Of a stretch of 64,000 nt of DNA, positions 23,113 through 34,570 are shown piece by piece. Position 1 is the first letter of the stretch; the number at the start of each line of letters is the position of its first letter. The notes under the pieces were generated by a model. It was not told where the DNA came from, ran no database searches, and saw nothing but the letters and a program-made list of their open reading frames with translations. Made by a program: the position numbers and the translations under genes. The stretch lies in contig NW_005178942.1 in NCBI RefSeq assembly GCF_000350225.1, positions 437,272 to 501,271 of the forward strand, in the 5' to 3' direction. Source of the DNA: Chondrus crispus. Taxonomy: Eukaryota > Rhodophyta > Florideophyceae > Gigartinales > Gigartinaceae.

Positions 23113-24927
23113 TGGGCGATGGAGGGCGCTGTAGAGGGGTTGCCGGATCAGCGACCAAGGGTATATCCGTGGCGTGCGTTTCTGCAAGCCAGAGCATCGG
23201 AGCCGGTCGTCACCGTTGTTCCAGCATTCCATTCTCCGCTTTCCTCAGGTTTCCGTCTTCATCCAGATGCATATCCTTCTCCAGCGGTCGGAGCGAAGAA
23301 CGATTCGAAATCGGGTAAGTGCTTGCGTGTCGACGACGTCGCGGAGATGGAACGGTTTAGAAACCCCTATGGCGAACCGGGTGTCGCGGGGGACGAAGAG
23401 TTGAACGGTTGGCCGACCCCCCGCGTATTACGCAGTAAGAGCATGGCCGCCGACCCGCTGTTATTCGAGCGTGCCGCGTTTCTCGCGCCAGAGGGCTTAC
23501 GCGACAACCAACTGGTTCGTTCATATGCGGACGTGACCGGGGCGCTTCCCGGGTGTCTCAGTTTGAGAGCTGTATAGTCTCACGACTTTTGTTTCCGCCT
23601 TCTAGTGAAAGTACCGTCGGACGGGGCGTGAGCGACGTCGGAAGTACGTCTTTTGGCCAGGACGCCGTGTATTCGCCGCATCCCTGCGGAATGGGACTTT
23701 AATACTTGAGTGTATCGGACGGAACGAGACCGTGGTTATGTCGCCAATTTGAGGCGGTTGTTGGACGACCAACAGGGGCGGGTAGAGGAGCCGGCGGTTA
23801 CTTATTTGGCTTGGGACAAGCCGATACTTCCTCCGCGTTTCGAGAGCTATGTAGAGCAGGAGAGCAACCCGAGGTATGACTCAAATTTGAGCGTCGGATG
23901 CGAAACGCCTATGGCGTGTTTGTTGCGTACGAGTGGATCGCAGCGACGTGCTTCGAGCCTCGTTCCCGGTATGAGCGGTATCCTCAGATTACACATTGTT
24001 TTTCGCAATACGAATTCCCGGCGGACTTCGTTGCGGAGGTTCCACCTTGCTTGGTGTATTTCGGCTGGAGCCTGAACGACTCGCCGCATTCTCTGCGGTG
24101 GATGATTTTCCTGAGCGAATGGGTCGACATTGTGGCGAAGAGGTTCATATGGTCGTCCCTGGATGGGCGACTACATGTGGTACCTAGCGTGATTGTTACA
24201 TGATTACGCAAGTTAAACTTGGAGTTGGTACTCGGCAGGGCCTGGGTGTCCGAGCAGATAGGAGCTCTACTAGATATCCACGACCAGGTGGATTGGCCGC
24301 GCGTGCCATACTGCCAATGTCACCACTACGGCCGTGTTGATCGAGCAAACGCGTCCCCTGCGAGGCTCGACGATGCTGGGGAGCTGCTAGCCGGTAATTG
24401 GATCCGATTCGACCGGGGCGTTCCAAAGCCTGCAACCGGAATTCATGCGGGGGGTACTGTTCCAGTCGCGACGGCGGGAGTTGAGCCACACACACCCGAA
24501 AATGTTCCTGACTCAGAAGGACCTCCAGGCGAGCCGGTACGTACGGGAGTTCCGTCTGGGGCGAGGCCCCGGAGGCGCGGGAGTATCCGCCGTTGATAGT
24601 GTCGGAAGGGGAATCGCATGCATGCCGTCGGACGTTTGCGGGTTTAGGCGTCTCTGAGGACGAGATGCTACAGTTAGTGAGCAACTCCGAGTTCGTGGCG
24701 GGTGTGAAGCGCCTCAAGAAGGCGGCGGCCTCGGGGAGTACCGTTCGCGTAACGGATTCCCCTATGTCATTTGAGGTTGCGACTTTGGAGGACCCGCCGG
24801 TAGGGGGGCTCCTGTCGTGACGGGCGTCGAGGGAGATCCCCTCGACTCCGATGGGGGGTCGGTTCCCGCCGATGCTCCGGTCGCTCCGGTGGTAGGGGTA
24901 GAGGACGAACTTGCCGACTACGAATAA
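23113..24927 (+). other. Antisense ORF region of element B (unknown protein)
   Basis: Plus-strand coding opposite to pol, downstream of the chromodomain. It starts in a Pro/Arg-rich part, continues through DPLLFERAAFLAPEGLRDNQ and a core with FVAYEWIA, PPCLVYFGWSLNDSPHSLRW and IFLSEWVDIVAKR, then HDQVDWPRVPYC, and ends in an acidic tail. The core is similar in length, order and residues to the plus-strand ORF of element A at 31.9-33.3 kb. Some plant Ty3/Gypsy elements are known to have antisense extra ORFs in this position. The product belongs to no family I know. As a fossil it is broken. Confidence 0.55.
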
Positions 24928-26170
24928 ATCGGAGTGATCACGGGTGTGTGCCCTCTTAAAGGGGTACCCCAGGGGAACGCGTACGCGCAGGTAAAAGAGG
25001 AGACGAGGTGCTTTGGTAGAATTAAAAATAGACTTCAAAAAGGGGCCTCTTCTCGTCTCAATCACCTTACTCCGTGACGCAGGCCGAGCGGAGCGTGGGG
25101 CGAGGGTCGCTAGCTAGGAGGCGTTGATGCACTGTGTGGATGTTGGATTATACCAGTGGAGATAGGTCGTGGTGACGCCGATCGGACGCCTGTACGGCGA
25201 TGAAGGAGCTCTTGGAGGCGCAGCGTGCTTGACACGACGGGTGCGCGTCCTCCGGCGGCGCGTGGTTGCTCTTCGGGTCGATCATACGCCTCAATATTCG
25301 ACCGAGGATAACCCGGGGCGTGGCCTGACACCGAAAGGGCGCGATTTATAGCTGCCGGGGCGGTGAGTGGACGGGCGGAGCCGGTCATCCACGTCGGAGA
25401 GGTCGGCGGGGTCTGCTCCAACGACCCGTGTAAGAAGTAAATACTGTCATAGAGTTAGCTGGGCTCGAAGATTTATATATGACAACGCGAGACGTCGCGG
25501 TCCAGAGTCGAGGTATACGACTTTCAGTCGAAGGTCTCTCTCCCGGGACCGCGGGACCTCCGTCCTGTAGGGCAGCTATCGCCATGCGGTGGTAGGTCGT
25601 GAAGAGGGAGAGATCGCCTCCTCCTGCGAGTCTAGCGTCATTCCGACAGTTTCGGTTGGATCTTTTCCCATACCTGGCCTGTGACCTGTGTCCCTTCGGG
25701 TATCGTGGGTATAGTCCTTGGCGGGTGGCCGGGGGACGCTAGAATCCCGTTGATAGTGGTACTGGCGTGCCCTGACGCGGTGAATCGCGGCCGAGGGGAT
25801 CCTTTGAACGATGGGGGGCAGTCGTCTCGAGAGGCGTTATGACTCATGCCCACGCGACAGGTCGGACCCCAAGCGTGGTAGCTCGTCACGCGAAACGGTT
25901 CGACACGCAATTAGAGCGGTCGGCTAATCAACTTCGATCGGTGTATTCCCCCCTTATCGGGAGGTTCGCAGCTGGAACCTGAGGGGATCGAGATGGTGGT
26001 AGAATGTGGTTACGCTGGGGCGTGACCCGGGGCGTCACTACCGAGGAGTGAACACGACTCTAAAGTCGGTAGAACGTTGTCCGTGACGCGTGTACCACGC
26101 CAGTTACGGTGTTCAGCCGATTTGAGTTAACCCCTCCCGACGGATTAGTGGGTAGGGTGCCTCTGTCGGC
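24928..26170. other. Non-coding part of element B
   Basis: Between the antisense ORF and the end of the chromodomain region there is about 1.2 kb of GC-rich sequence without a persuasive frame on either strand. It is probably the untranslated part between pol and the antisense ORF. Confidence 0.4.
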
Positions 26171-29100
26171 TTACGTCACCCGTATCCCTTGAGGGCGGCA
26201 GTGAAGAGAGGGGCCGTTATCCGAAAGATACACCAAACACAAAAAACTGAGCGGTCAGCGCGAGGGTTAGTTGTCAACCCCCACGCTGTCCGGGGTTGAC
26301 ATAACTGGATGTTCGGTGCGGGGAGACGCTTGCGCTTGCAGAATCGCACGACGGTATTGTAGTCGATGCAATTTACGGGTTCCCAAGTGTCATCGTCCGC
26401 CGTGTATCCGTACCATCGGACACGGAAGAGAAGCATCCCGTCCGTTCCCAGCTTGTTTCCCACCAGCGCCTCGACCACATAGACCTGGGGGACCTCCTCC
26501 GTAGGAGAGGACGGTTCTGTCGCCTCGGATGGCGTTTTTGACGCGCGTTGAGGTGACGAATCAATGGCGGGAGTCTGGGGATGTAGACGTTCCGGAGAGA
26601 GGAGGAGGGGTTGACTGCAGGTACACATAGACGCTAATTTCGCAACGTGGCCCCCGTCGATCTCTCCTCCACCCGGCGGTGTCTCATTGAGGCAGCGTGT
26701 GGGGTTCGTGATCGCCGCCGGTCCAGCGTGCTCGGCCGGCGAGATTTTCTTTTGATTGTTTTCAGGGACACGTTCCCACGTGTCAGGTAGATTGGGGGTT
26801 ACAGTAATCGTTCGTGCACTTGACGTCTTTTCGCTGTTAGTGACGCGGGTCGCTGGACGCGGGCGTGTGGTGGTAGGCCTCGCCTTCACAGTACGCGAGT
26901 TGGGAGGCCGAGGTGGGGACTGGGAGAGTACTCTTGTTCGTTCTGTCCGGTTTCGCACGTCGCTCCCCTGTGCGAGGGGTACGGCGACTCCGACCGTGAT
27001 GGTATTTTTGAAAGGGGGATGACCCTCTGTGACACGGTTTTATCGCCTACAGGGGCGGATCTCGGACTCAAATAGGATATAATCCGTTCATGTGAGTGGC
27101 CTCGGAGGGCGTCCATTAGTCCCGATACAGGGGAGCTCCGCGCGTCCCTGGTAACGGATCTCGACCTCGAGGGTCGGGGTACTGTCGTGCAGTGCGTCGC
27201 GTGCTCGATCTCGTTTCTATCGCGAGTAGGGTACCGAATCTAGCTGTCAGTTGCGCCGGTGGGGAGTATGTGTTCCGGATCGGCATCGGCAGGATGGTCA
27301 CCTCAGGGGGTGTTGGTGTCGTGAGCTCAGTCTGTAGAGAGGGAGCTTTCGTAATGCGGTCTCTCGAGACGCGATCCCTCAGCCCAGTCTTCCTCAGGAT
27401 GTTCACGATATGCTCGTCCAGGGCCACCACTGGGAACGGGCCTTACATCCGGGGGCCAACTTGTTATTGACCCGGTACTTATCTGTCTTCTCATACACCC
27501 GTAGGGATGTCTCTCGCTCGATGAGGACTCGATCACTTACAAAATAGTATGGTGTCGGCGTTCGCAATCTATTATCGAAATCGCGCTTATAGCGGTCTTG
27601 ACCGGCGAGTAGTGTGTCCCGGGCTGTTGAAATTAGCCCGCGCATCCACGTAAAGAAACGGAGTTTACATTGCGTCCGCGAAACATCTGGTTCCAACGTA
27701 GGGGTCTGTTGGATGGAAAGTGACGATGGCGTCCGAGGGAACACGAGATCAAACGGCTTCATGCCGATCATGCGATTCACTGTACAGTTGTAACCGTAGG
27801 TTAGCGTCTCCGTAAACTGATCCCAGTCGCGTTTGTTGTCGGCAAGATAGCGCCGGAGGGAGGAAACCAGTGTGCAGTTGACCCTCTCCACTTGTCCGTG
27901 AGCTTGTGGGTGATAGGCCGTGGTGAACACGCTTTCGACGGAGAGGATTTTGCACACTGCAAGGAAACCCCTTGACGTGAATTGACTCTCATTGTAGGAG
28001 AGTAGCTTCACTCGGGCTCCGTATACGAAGACCCAGTGTGAGACAAACGCCTGAGCACCGGTCTCGGCGAAAATGTTCTTAAGCGGGACCGTTCTGGTCA
28101 GCTTTGAGTAATGATCAGATATTACCAAGAGGTATCGATTACCTCTTGGTGTTCTGGGGACTTCGCCTAATATGTAAATGGCGATAAACTCCAAGGGTCC
28201 CATCGGAGGAAACGTTTTCAATTTGGCGTTGTGTTTGCGTAATTTAATGCGAGATTTCGCACAGTCAGAGCACCTTCTGACTGTGGCATGTGAGTCCACG
28301 GACATACTAGGCCAGTAGTACAGTTTTCTTAATGTGTAGAACAGACGCCTGGCTCCAGTATGTCCTAAGGCGGCAGGGTAATGCGCCAGATACAACACTC
28401 TCTCACGCAGAGTTGTTGATATGACGATTTGCTCAACACCACCAAGGTGCTCTTTCCGACACAGTACCCCTTCCTTGTTCATGGAGAACTTGGAAAGATG
28501 AATTTGGGCCACTCCCCCCCTTCTTAAGATGGAAAGCGATCTCCTTGCAGAAAAGGTCGGCGTGGTGAGCGAGTAAAATCTCGTTGTGTGTATTTGCCGT
28601 CTTAGAAGCCGGGGGACGACGGCGAAGCATCTGGCGTGGATGTCGTCGTCTCATTCTTCGGATTCAACTTCCGGCTTGTGCTCGTGAAACTCCAACATGG
28701 AAAAACACGGGATTTACTCGTCGATGGGGACGGTCGTTCCCCCTGTAGACGGTATTCGACAAAGGGCCTCGTCAAGACCATCTTGATACTCGTAACGTAG
28801 GTGACATCGAAGTCAAACTCGGCCAGGCGTAAACTCCATCGTGCTAAACGCCCGCTTGCATCGGCGAGATTCATTAACCAACGAAGGGAATGATGGGCGC
28901 TGTTAATCGTGAATCACTCACGTTACAAGTAAGGACGCAGCGTCTGAATGGCCCATACGGTGGCCTGACATTCTTTCTCCGTCGTGGAGTAATTTCGTTC
29001 CGCCGACGAGAGCGTTCGAGACCAGAACCCTACGGGGTATCCGTTACCGTCCTCATGTTGCTGTAATCACGTGCAACCGAGTTGGGCGTCGGGCGTCCGT

Positions 29101-30974
29101 GCCGAGGGAATATGGTAGCCCCAGCCGCGGTAGTCGCAATACCGGCGGGGGAATCAGGCAAGTCTTCAGATATTCGAAGGCAGACCTTCGTTCTTCGTCC
29201 AGTTCGAGGAGCAGATCGGGCTCCCCCTTCTTGAGCATGGACGTTAAAGGCGCCGCAATCTCGGCGAAGTGGTCGACAAAACGTCGGTACACGTTACACA
29301 TACCCAGAAACGAGCGAAGCTCGGTCTTAGTTCGTGGCGGCTTGGACTCGGCCAGAGCCGAGACATTATTCAGGTGGACTTGAAGTTCCCCGGGTCGGAT
29401 GATGTGACCCAGGTACTCCACGGAGTCCTGAAGATTTGCACTTGTTCAATTTCAGTGATAGCCCCTCTTGTTGCAAAGCATTGAGAACAACCACTATATA
29501 TTTGAGATGAGTTTCATAATCCTTCGAGAATATGATAATGTCATCCAGGTAGAAAAGGCAGCTCTTCCATCGGTATCCGGAGAGGAGAATGTCCAACATC
29601 CGTTGGAATGTGGCGGGCGCGTTCATCAGCCCGAACGGCATTCGGTAAAATTGATAATTACCGGCGTGACACGTAAACGTGGTTTTCGGACGGTCTTCTT
29701 CCGCAACGGGAATTTGGCAATCACCCGAGTTACAATCTAGAGTTGTAAACACGTTCGCTTCGCCGAGGGAGTCCAGACACTCGTCCATACGAGGAATCGG
29801 ATAAGTGTCCCGGACGTTCATCGCGTTCAAGCGTCGGTCTTCGACGCAGAAACGAAAGGACCCATCCGGTTTGGGGATGAGAACCACCGGGGACGCCCAC
29901 TCTGATTGTGATCAGGAGATGACCCCGCTTGAGATCATCCCCTCCAGAGAATCTCGTTCGGCTTGTCGAGACTTTGGTCCTGCTCATATGACTGACAAAG
30001 AAAAGGCTTCGAGCCAGGGTTGAGTTCGATCCGGTGCTGCGTAGCCCGGACTTCTCCGAGGTCTCCACCCCACATACGGGAGTGCGGCGTGAGCATTTCA
30101 GGCACCCTTGTGCGTACATGCAGCGGGAGGTGTTGGAGGGAGACGGCGTCATAAATCTTGCAGGTCTTCCTTCGACGATGCCGGGGGAAGCGTATCCCCC
30201 TTCGCAGATTGTGGCTCGTCCCGTCTGTAAATTCAACCGCCAGGAGGGCGTCGAGAGGCATGGCGGTGCGTATCATTGCACGCGTATGGGGGTAACATAC
30301 GCCAGCACCTGGTTCTACGAGAGGAGCTTGCGGGCCGTTGCGAAGTTGTCCACCAAGACCTTGAACCATTGAACTCGAAGCGCGGTGATATGCGCGACTC
30401 CATTCGAAAAGGAGACGCCGCATTTCGCATAGAGATACGGGTTGGGTTCCAAGACGGAAAGACCGGTACGACCGTTGGTCACATGCACCCAGACTTGTCT
30501 ACCGGGCTGTATGGTGATCGGGCAAGAAACCTTAAGTTTTGGGGAGACTCGATCCCGGTCGTTGTTATAATCCTGCTCTGAGGGGAGCGGAGGCGCGTCA
30601 GCTCGGCGAAATCCGAGCGGCCGGATTCCCCACGATGTGTGGACTTTTGTCCCATCATCTCGTTCGACCACCTTCTGACGGGGATATATTGCCTCGACGA
30701 ATTTGTCGTTAAAGTCACAGCCCAGTATGATTAGTGCTGCGAGTCGCTCGCACACAATGAACTTGCATTTCATGGTGCGAGTGGCTAATTGAACAACGAG
30801 GGTAACTGCCACGCATGTTCGTATCGGACGCCCATTCGCGTCGGCGATAGTAGGGATTTCCCTCGGATCGAGTAAGCTCTCCCCTCCTTCAGGCACGGTG
30901 TCGGTACGGGCAAAATTGGAACCGACACCCGTGTCAAGGATGGTGAGTTGACGCACCATAATTGAGGTGGTGAG

Positions 30975-31912
30975 TGTAGTGCAATGCGCCTGTCAGGCAG
31001 AGACCAAGGTCCGACGGTCCAACACGAACAACAACAACAAAAACAACAACTGCCAACGGCACAGCGCTACGGAGTGTTCGAAGCTTCCTGTCCTCTTTAA
31101 GCGGGTTTGCGGCCCGCAGTAGCTCGGATCCCTGATAGGGGGGGCAAAGAGAAGGGCCCAGCCCGGGATCGGTAAATGGTGGTAGAGACTTGTAAAGGCA
31201 ACTGCTCGACGAGTTCGGAGGGGTGTCTAGGTAAACCTGGTCCGATGGGTCGTAAATCCAATGCTCGAAGAGCGCCTTGTACACCTTATACCCTTGATAA
31301 GGTCTTCGACGGGGACGTCGCAACGTAGCCCGTCGGGAAAGAAGAAAACGTAGCAGCGCTACACCGTCGTACTGCCCGATGGCAAAGTACCAACACCGGA
31401 TCGGTCGCAACCAGATTCCGATGAAACCAACGCTGAGAAAAGCACCACTGGTGCACCAACACAGAAGCCCGATGGCTAATGACGTTACGTTGCGGATCGC
31501 AATCCTACAAGGTGGGACCAACTTAAGATTAAAGGAAATTAGGATAGGGAAGTAAAGGAAAATTGATAAGGAAAAAGGGGACCCCCGAGCGCAAAGGATA
31601 CCGTAGGCTAGAGTAGAAGGGATTGTCTTGTAAAAGACTGACTTCGACTAAGGTGATATCGAACTCTGGCAACTCGGGTTACCTTTACTGACTCGTGAGT
31701 CAGAGGGCTAAGGTATATATCGCCCCGCCGGAGTCACTACAGTAGCTCTCGGCGCTAGATCCTAAATCTAATCTAATGTTAGATAATTCATTTGTAACTA
31801 AATTAAAATAAATAATTAAAATAATAGTGTAAAATGAATCACACTGAAGTCACCCAATCCGGACTACAGTACCCCCCTGATGTCCCTTTCCCAGGCCGGG
31901 TATTGCACTACA
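30975..31912 (-). repeat. LTR-2, 3' LTR of element A
   Basis: 938 bp with perfect inverted ends TGTAGTGCAAT and ATTGCACTACA. It matches LTR-3 at 60215-61154 with roughly 20 differences counted by eye, about 98% identity, so the pair is young. Read on minus it has a TATA box (complement of TATATAT at 31714-31720). Just outside its right edge, on the minus strand, a purine run (AGAAGGGGGATA) looks like the polypurine tract, which makes this the 3' LTR of the minus-strand element to its right. Confidence 0.9.
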
Positions 31913-31932
31913 TATCCCCCTTCTGAGCGCTC

Positions 31933-33311
31933 TTGCGCAGCGGCTTCACTCCCTTGCTTCCCAACTTCTTCCTTTTTCTTCCGACCGTCGGTCGCCGCAT
32001 GCGTGAGAGTAAGACGATCTCCATGTTTCCTTCATCGGATCCCACTGCCGGACATACCACCCGCGGTCGCCGCGGTGTGCGCTTCTCATACATGCCTTCC
32101 AATACTAGCAACCTTCCTTCCATACCCCGACTTCCCCCGGACACCAACATTCCTGAACCGGCCTTCCATCCCGGTCTCTATCCCTCATCAACCCCTCGTC
32201 GATACCCCTCACTAGCCGAGCTCCAAGGTAAATCCATGCGCGACTATCCCTTACTGTACGCGGCCGCTCCTTGCGTTTTCGCCATCGACGTGCGCAACGT
32301 CGCTAGCATCAAGCGCGACTTTGCCGACGGTGCGGGGATGCTGCCGGGTCACCTTCCCGTTCAAGCCATTTCCTCCTACGATTGGCGTGCCCGTATCGCC
32401 ATTCCCCTTCTATCCTGCGCCGTTCCTCCCCTCGTGGCCGCCAGGGCCTATCCCTGCGGTTCATGGAAGCCGTCCTCGGCCGTCTCGACCTATCCCTATC
32501 CGATGCCCTCATTCCTTCATCCTTCGGATGCGACACGTGGAAATTTCGCACGGAGGGGGAGCGTGATTACCTTGACAACCTCCTCAGCTGGACACGGGGT
32601 GACCCCGTGCTCGAGGCGGACCGTCTGTGGCATAACCAACTGACGGTGACTAACGATGCCATGTCATACACACGCGCAATCCTCCCCTTCAATTTCCGAC
32701 ATATGAAACGCGGGAACATCCCCTTCTTCCAGCATACTGTCCGACTCGAGCGTAAGATGAGATCGGACACGGGATACTTCCTAGCTTACCAAATGGTGGA
32801 GGCGGGGGAAATTGCTCGGTCACACTACCCCAACCGGTACCAGCAACTCCCCTCATGGTGGGGACAATTTGAGGTCTGCCAAGGATTTTGGGCAGAACTC
32901 GGTCCCATCCTTACCTACTTTGGAAGCCATCTCACTGATCCTCATCACGGGTTGTGGGTTGTCTTTTTGACGGAGTGGTGCGTGAAGGTAGCCGCCACCT
33001 TGCTCTGGGAGGCGTACGATTGTTGGCGGCTGTGGTATCTTCCTCCGAAGTTCATCGAGCTTATGTGCCTTTTGAACTATACCGTGCCCTTGGGCGGAGC
33101 GGACACAGACTTCGAACTGCACTCCTTTCTCAAAAAGATCACTCAGGTCGACTGGGATGTTGTTCCCCCTATCAACTCATCGCGATCCTTCGCGAAGCGA
33201 CGCCCGTCCTTTTCTCCCGGACGAAGTCACAGTGCGGCGGGTGACTTCGTCTGGTTCAACCCTTGGACATCCGCCTTGTGCTCTCCCTCCGAAGCGAGCC
33301 TCAGTCGCTAA
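31933..33311 (+). other. Antisense ORF region of element A (unknown protein)
   Basis: Plus-strand coding opposite to pol, between the 3' LTR and the chromodomain. It has an Arg/Pro/Ser-rich start, then RHMKRGNIPFFQHTVRLERK, a core with GYFLAYQMVEAGEIA, QFEVCQGFWAELGPILTYFG, DPHHGLWVVFLTEWCVKVAA and ITQVDWDVVPP. Trp, Tyr and Phe are frequent and the core is helical; no zinc finger, protease or envelope-type membrane segments were seen. The core lines up with the antisense ORF of element B. Function unknown. Transcription would have to start in or near the 3' LTR, running against the element. Confidence 0.6.
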
Positions 33312-34570
33312 TTCGGCAACCAAGTTCCAACCCCTGACGCGGCTCCCAAACGAGCCATAGATCCCCGTGCAGACGACGTTTGTCCCCGACCGTCTGCTCC
33401 AGATTCCCCTCTCCTTGCTCCGAGGGGTCTCGTTTCCGGCGGCTGTCCTTACTCTCTCTCTCCGCGACGCGGTTCACCGCATCACTTCCAACTCGAGAGC
33501 CTCCTGATGGGGGCCATCCCCAATACAATTCCAACATTCCACTCGCGGTCTTATCGCGTCCCGCATCATTCACTTCCTCTCGATCGGCCTCCCTCGCATG
33601 CGCCTCTACATCAACTGCCTCCTTTCCCCTCCTTCTCCCTCGACTCGAGGGTAACCCGCTCGTCAGCCTTACACAGCCCGCTATCCTTTAGGGAATACTG
33701 TGGTCTGTTCCTCCTTTACCTGGACGGTAACACGACACACACACGACTACAGCATTACGCTTTTCCTTCACATACACCCTTCCAACTGCGTTCCGCGTTC
33801 TCTTGCCTTCCGTCGTCTGGTTTCTACCAACACTAACTCAATTAGGCACAGTCCGTCGTGTTCAGTCATTCGTAGAATACATTTCTTCCTCGGCTCGAGA
33901 CACAGCGTATTAAATTGCTTACGATCGACGGCTCGCACGCGACTGGGTACGCTCGTCCGAGGGTCGCTGACCGATATGTGTTGTAGGGCTCAATCGCCTT
34001 GGTCCGCGGTGCGGGTTCTTACTCCCTGCGTCATGTCAAGAGACAACCGAAAACAAACAGAAAGAAAAAACAAAACAAAACAGAATAGAACAAAATAAAA
34101 ACAAAAGTAGTGGGTTACTGTGGTCAGTGGGTAAGTAAGTCCTCGATGAGGACGATGGTCATGTAAAAGTACGTGGTACAAAACAAGCACGTGTCTTGTT
34201 CGGTCTTCAATCTTAGCAGATCGACGGCGAACGTCCCCTGTGTGTGCCGTCGGCTGCGGGCGACAGCAACAAAAAAATTATTTCAGATTAAATTGCTCTC
34301 CGAGGACGGGACACTGATCCCGATTGTCATTTCACGTGCATCCGTCGATGCCGGGGGTGTGTCTTCCGGTAGGTTCAATGCCTCGTCCGGGGGCACAGTA
34401 TCACTTCAATTCCCTAAAACGCGTCGCTCGTCAGTCCCTTCATGTAAAGGCGTTCCCGACGGAAAACTGCCTTACTCCTCTCGCTCCGACTTTCCTTGCT
34501 TGCGGACCCTTTTGTCTCGAATTTCTGACTCCTCCGTGTTCCCTAACCTGCTAATTCTATTGACGATGAC
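33312..34570. other. Untranslated part of element A
   Basis: Pyrimidine-rich on plus, with an A-rich run (ACAAAACAAAACAGAATAG) near 34066. No persuasive frame on either strand before the chromodomain region begins. Confidence 0.4.

Larger units (their letters stand above)
22817..30974 (-). mobile_element. Ty3/Gypsy chromodomain retroelement, pol part (element B), broken
   Basis: The minus strand carries, in transcript order, an aspartic protease region (LTILDTGVGSNF, about 30959-30315), reverse transcriptase (30236-29053; FCVEDRRLNAMNVRDTYPIP, YLDDIIIFS), RNase H (about 28990-28600), integrase (28512-27403; zinc-binding HHCC segment then a DDE core with AYHPQAHGQVERVN) and a chromodomain (about 26520-26330; RVRWYGYTADDDTWEP). 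The order PR-RT-RH-IN-chromodomain defines the chromovirus branch. No gag or matched LTR pair was found: the protease begins 16 bp from LTR-2. An ORF on the opposite strand lies at 23.1-24.9 kb. It is broken in several places and older than element A. Confidence 0.85.
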
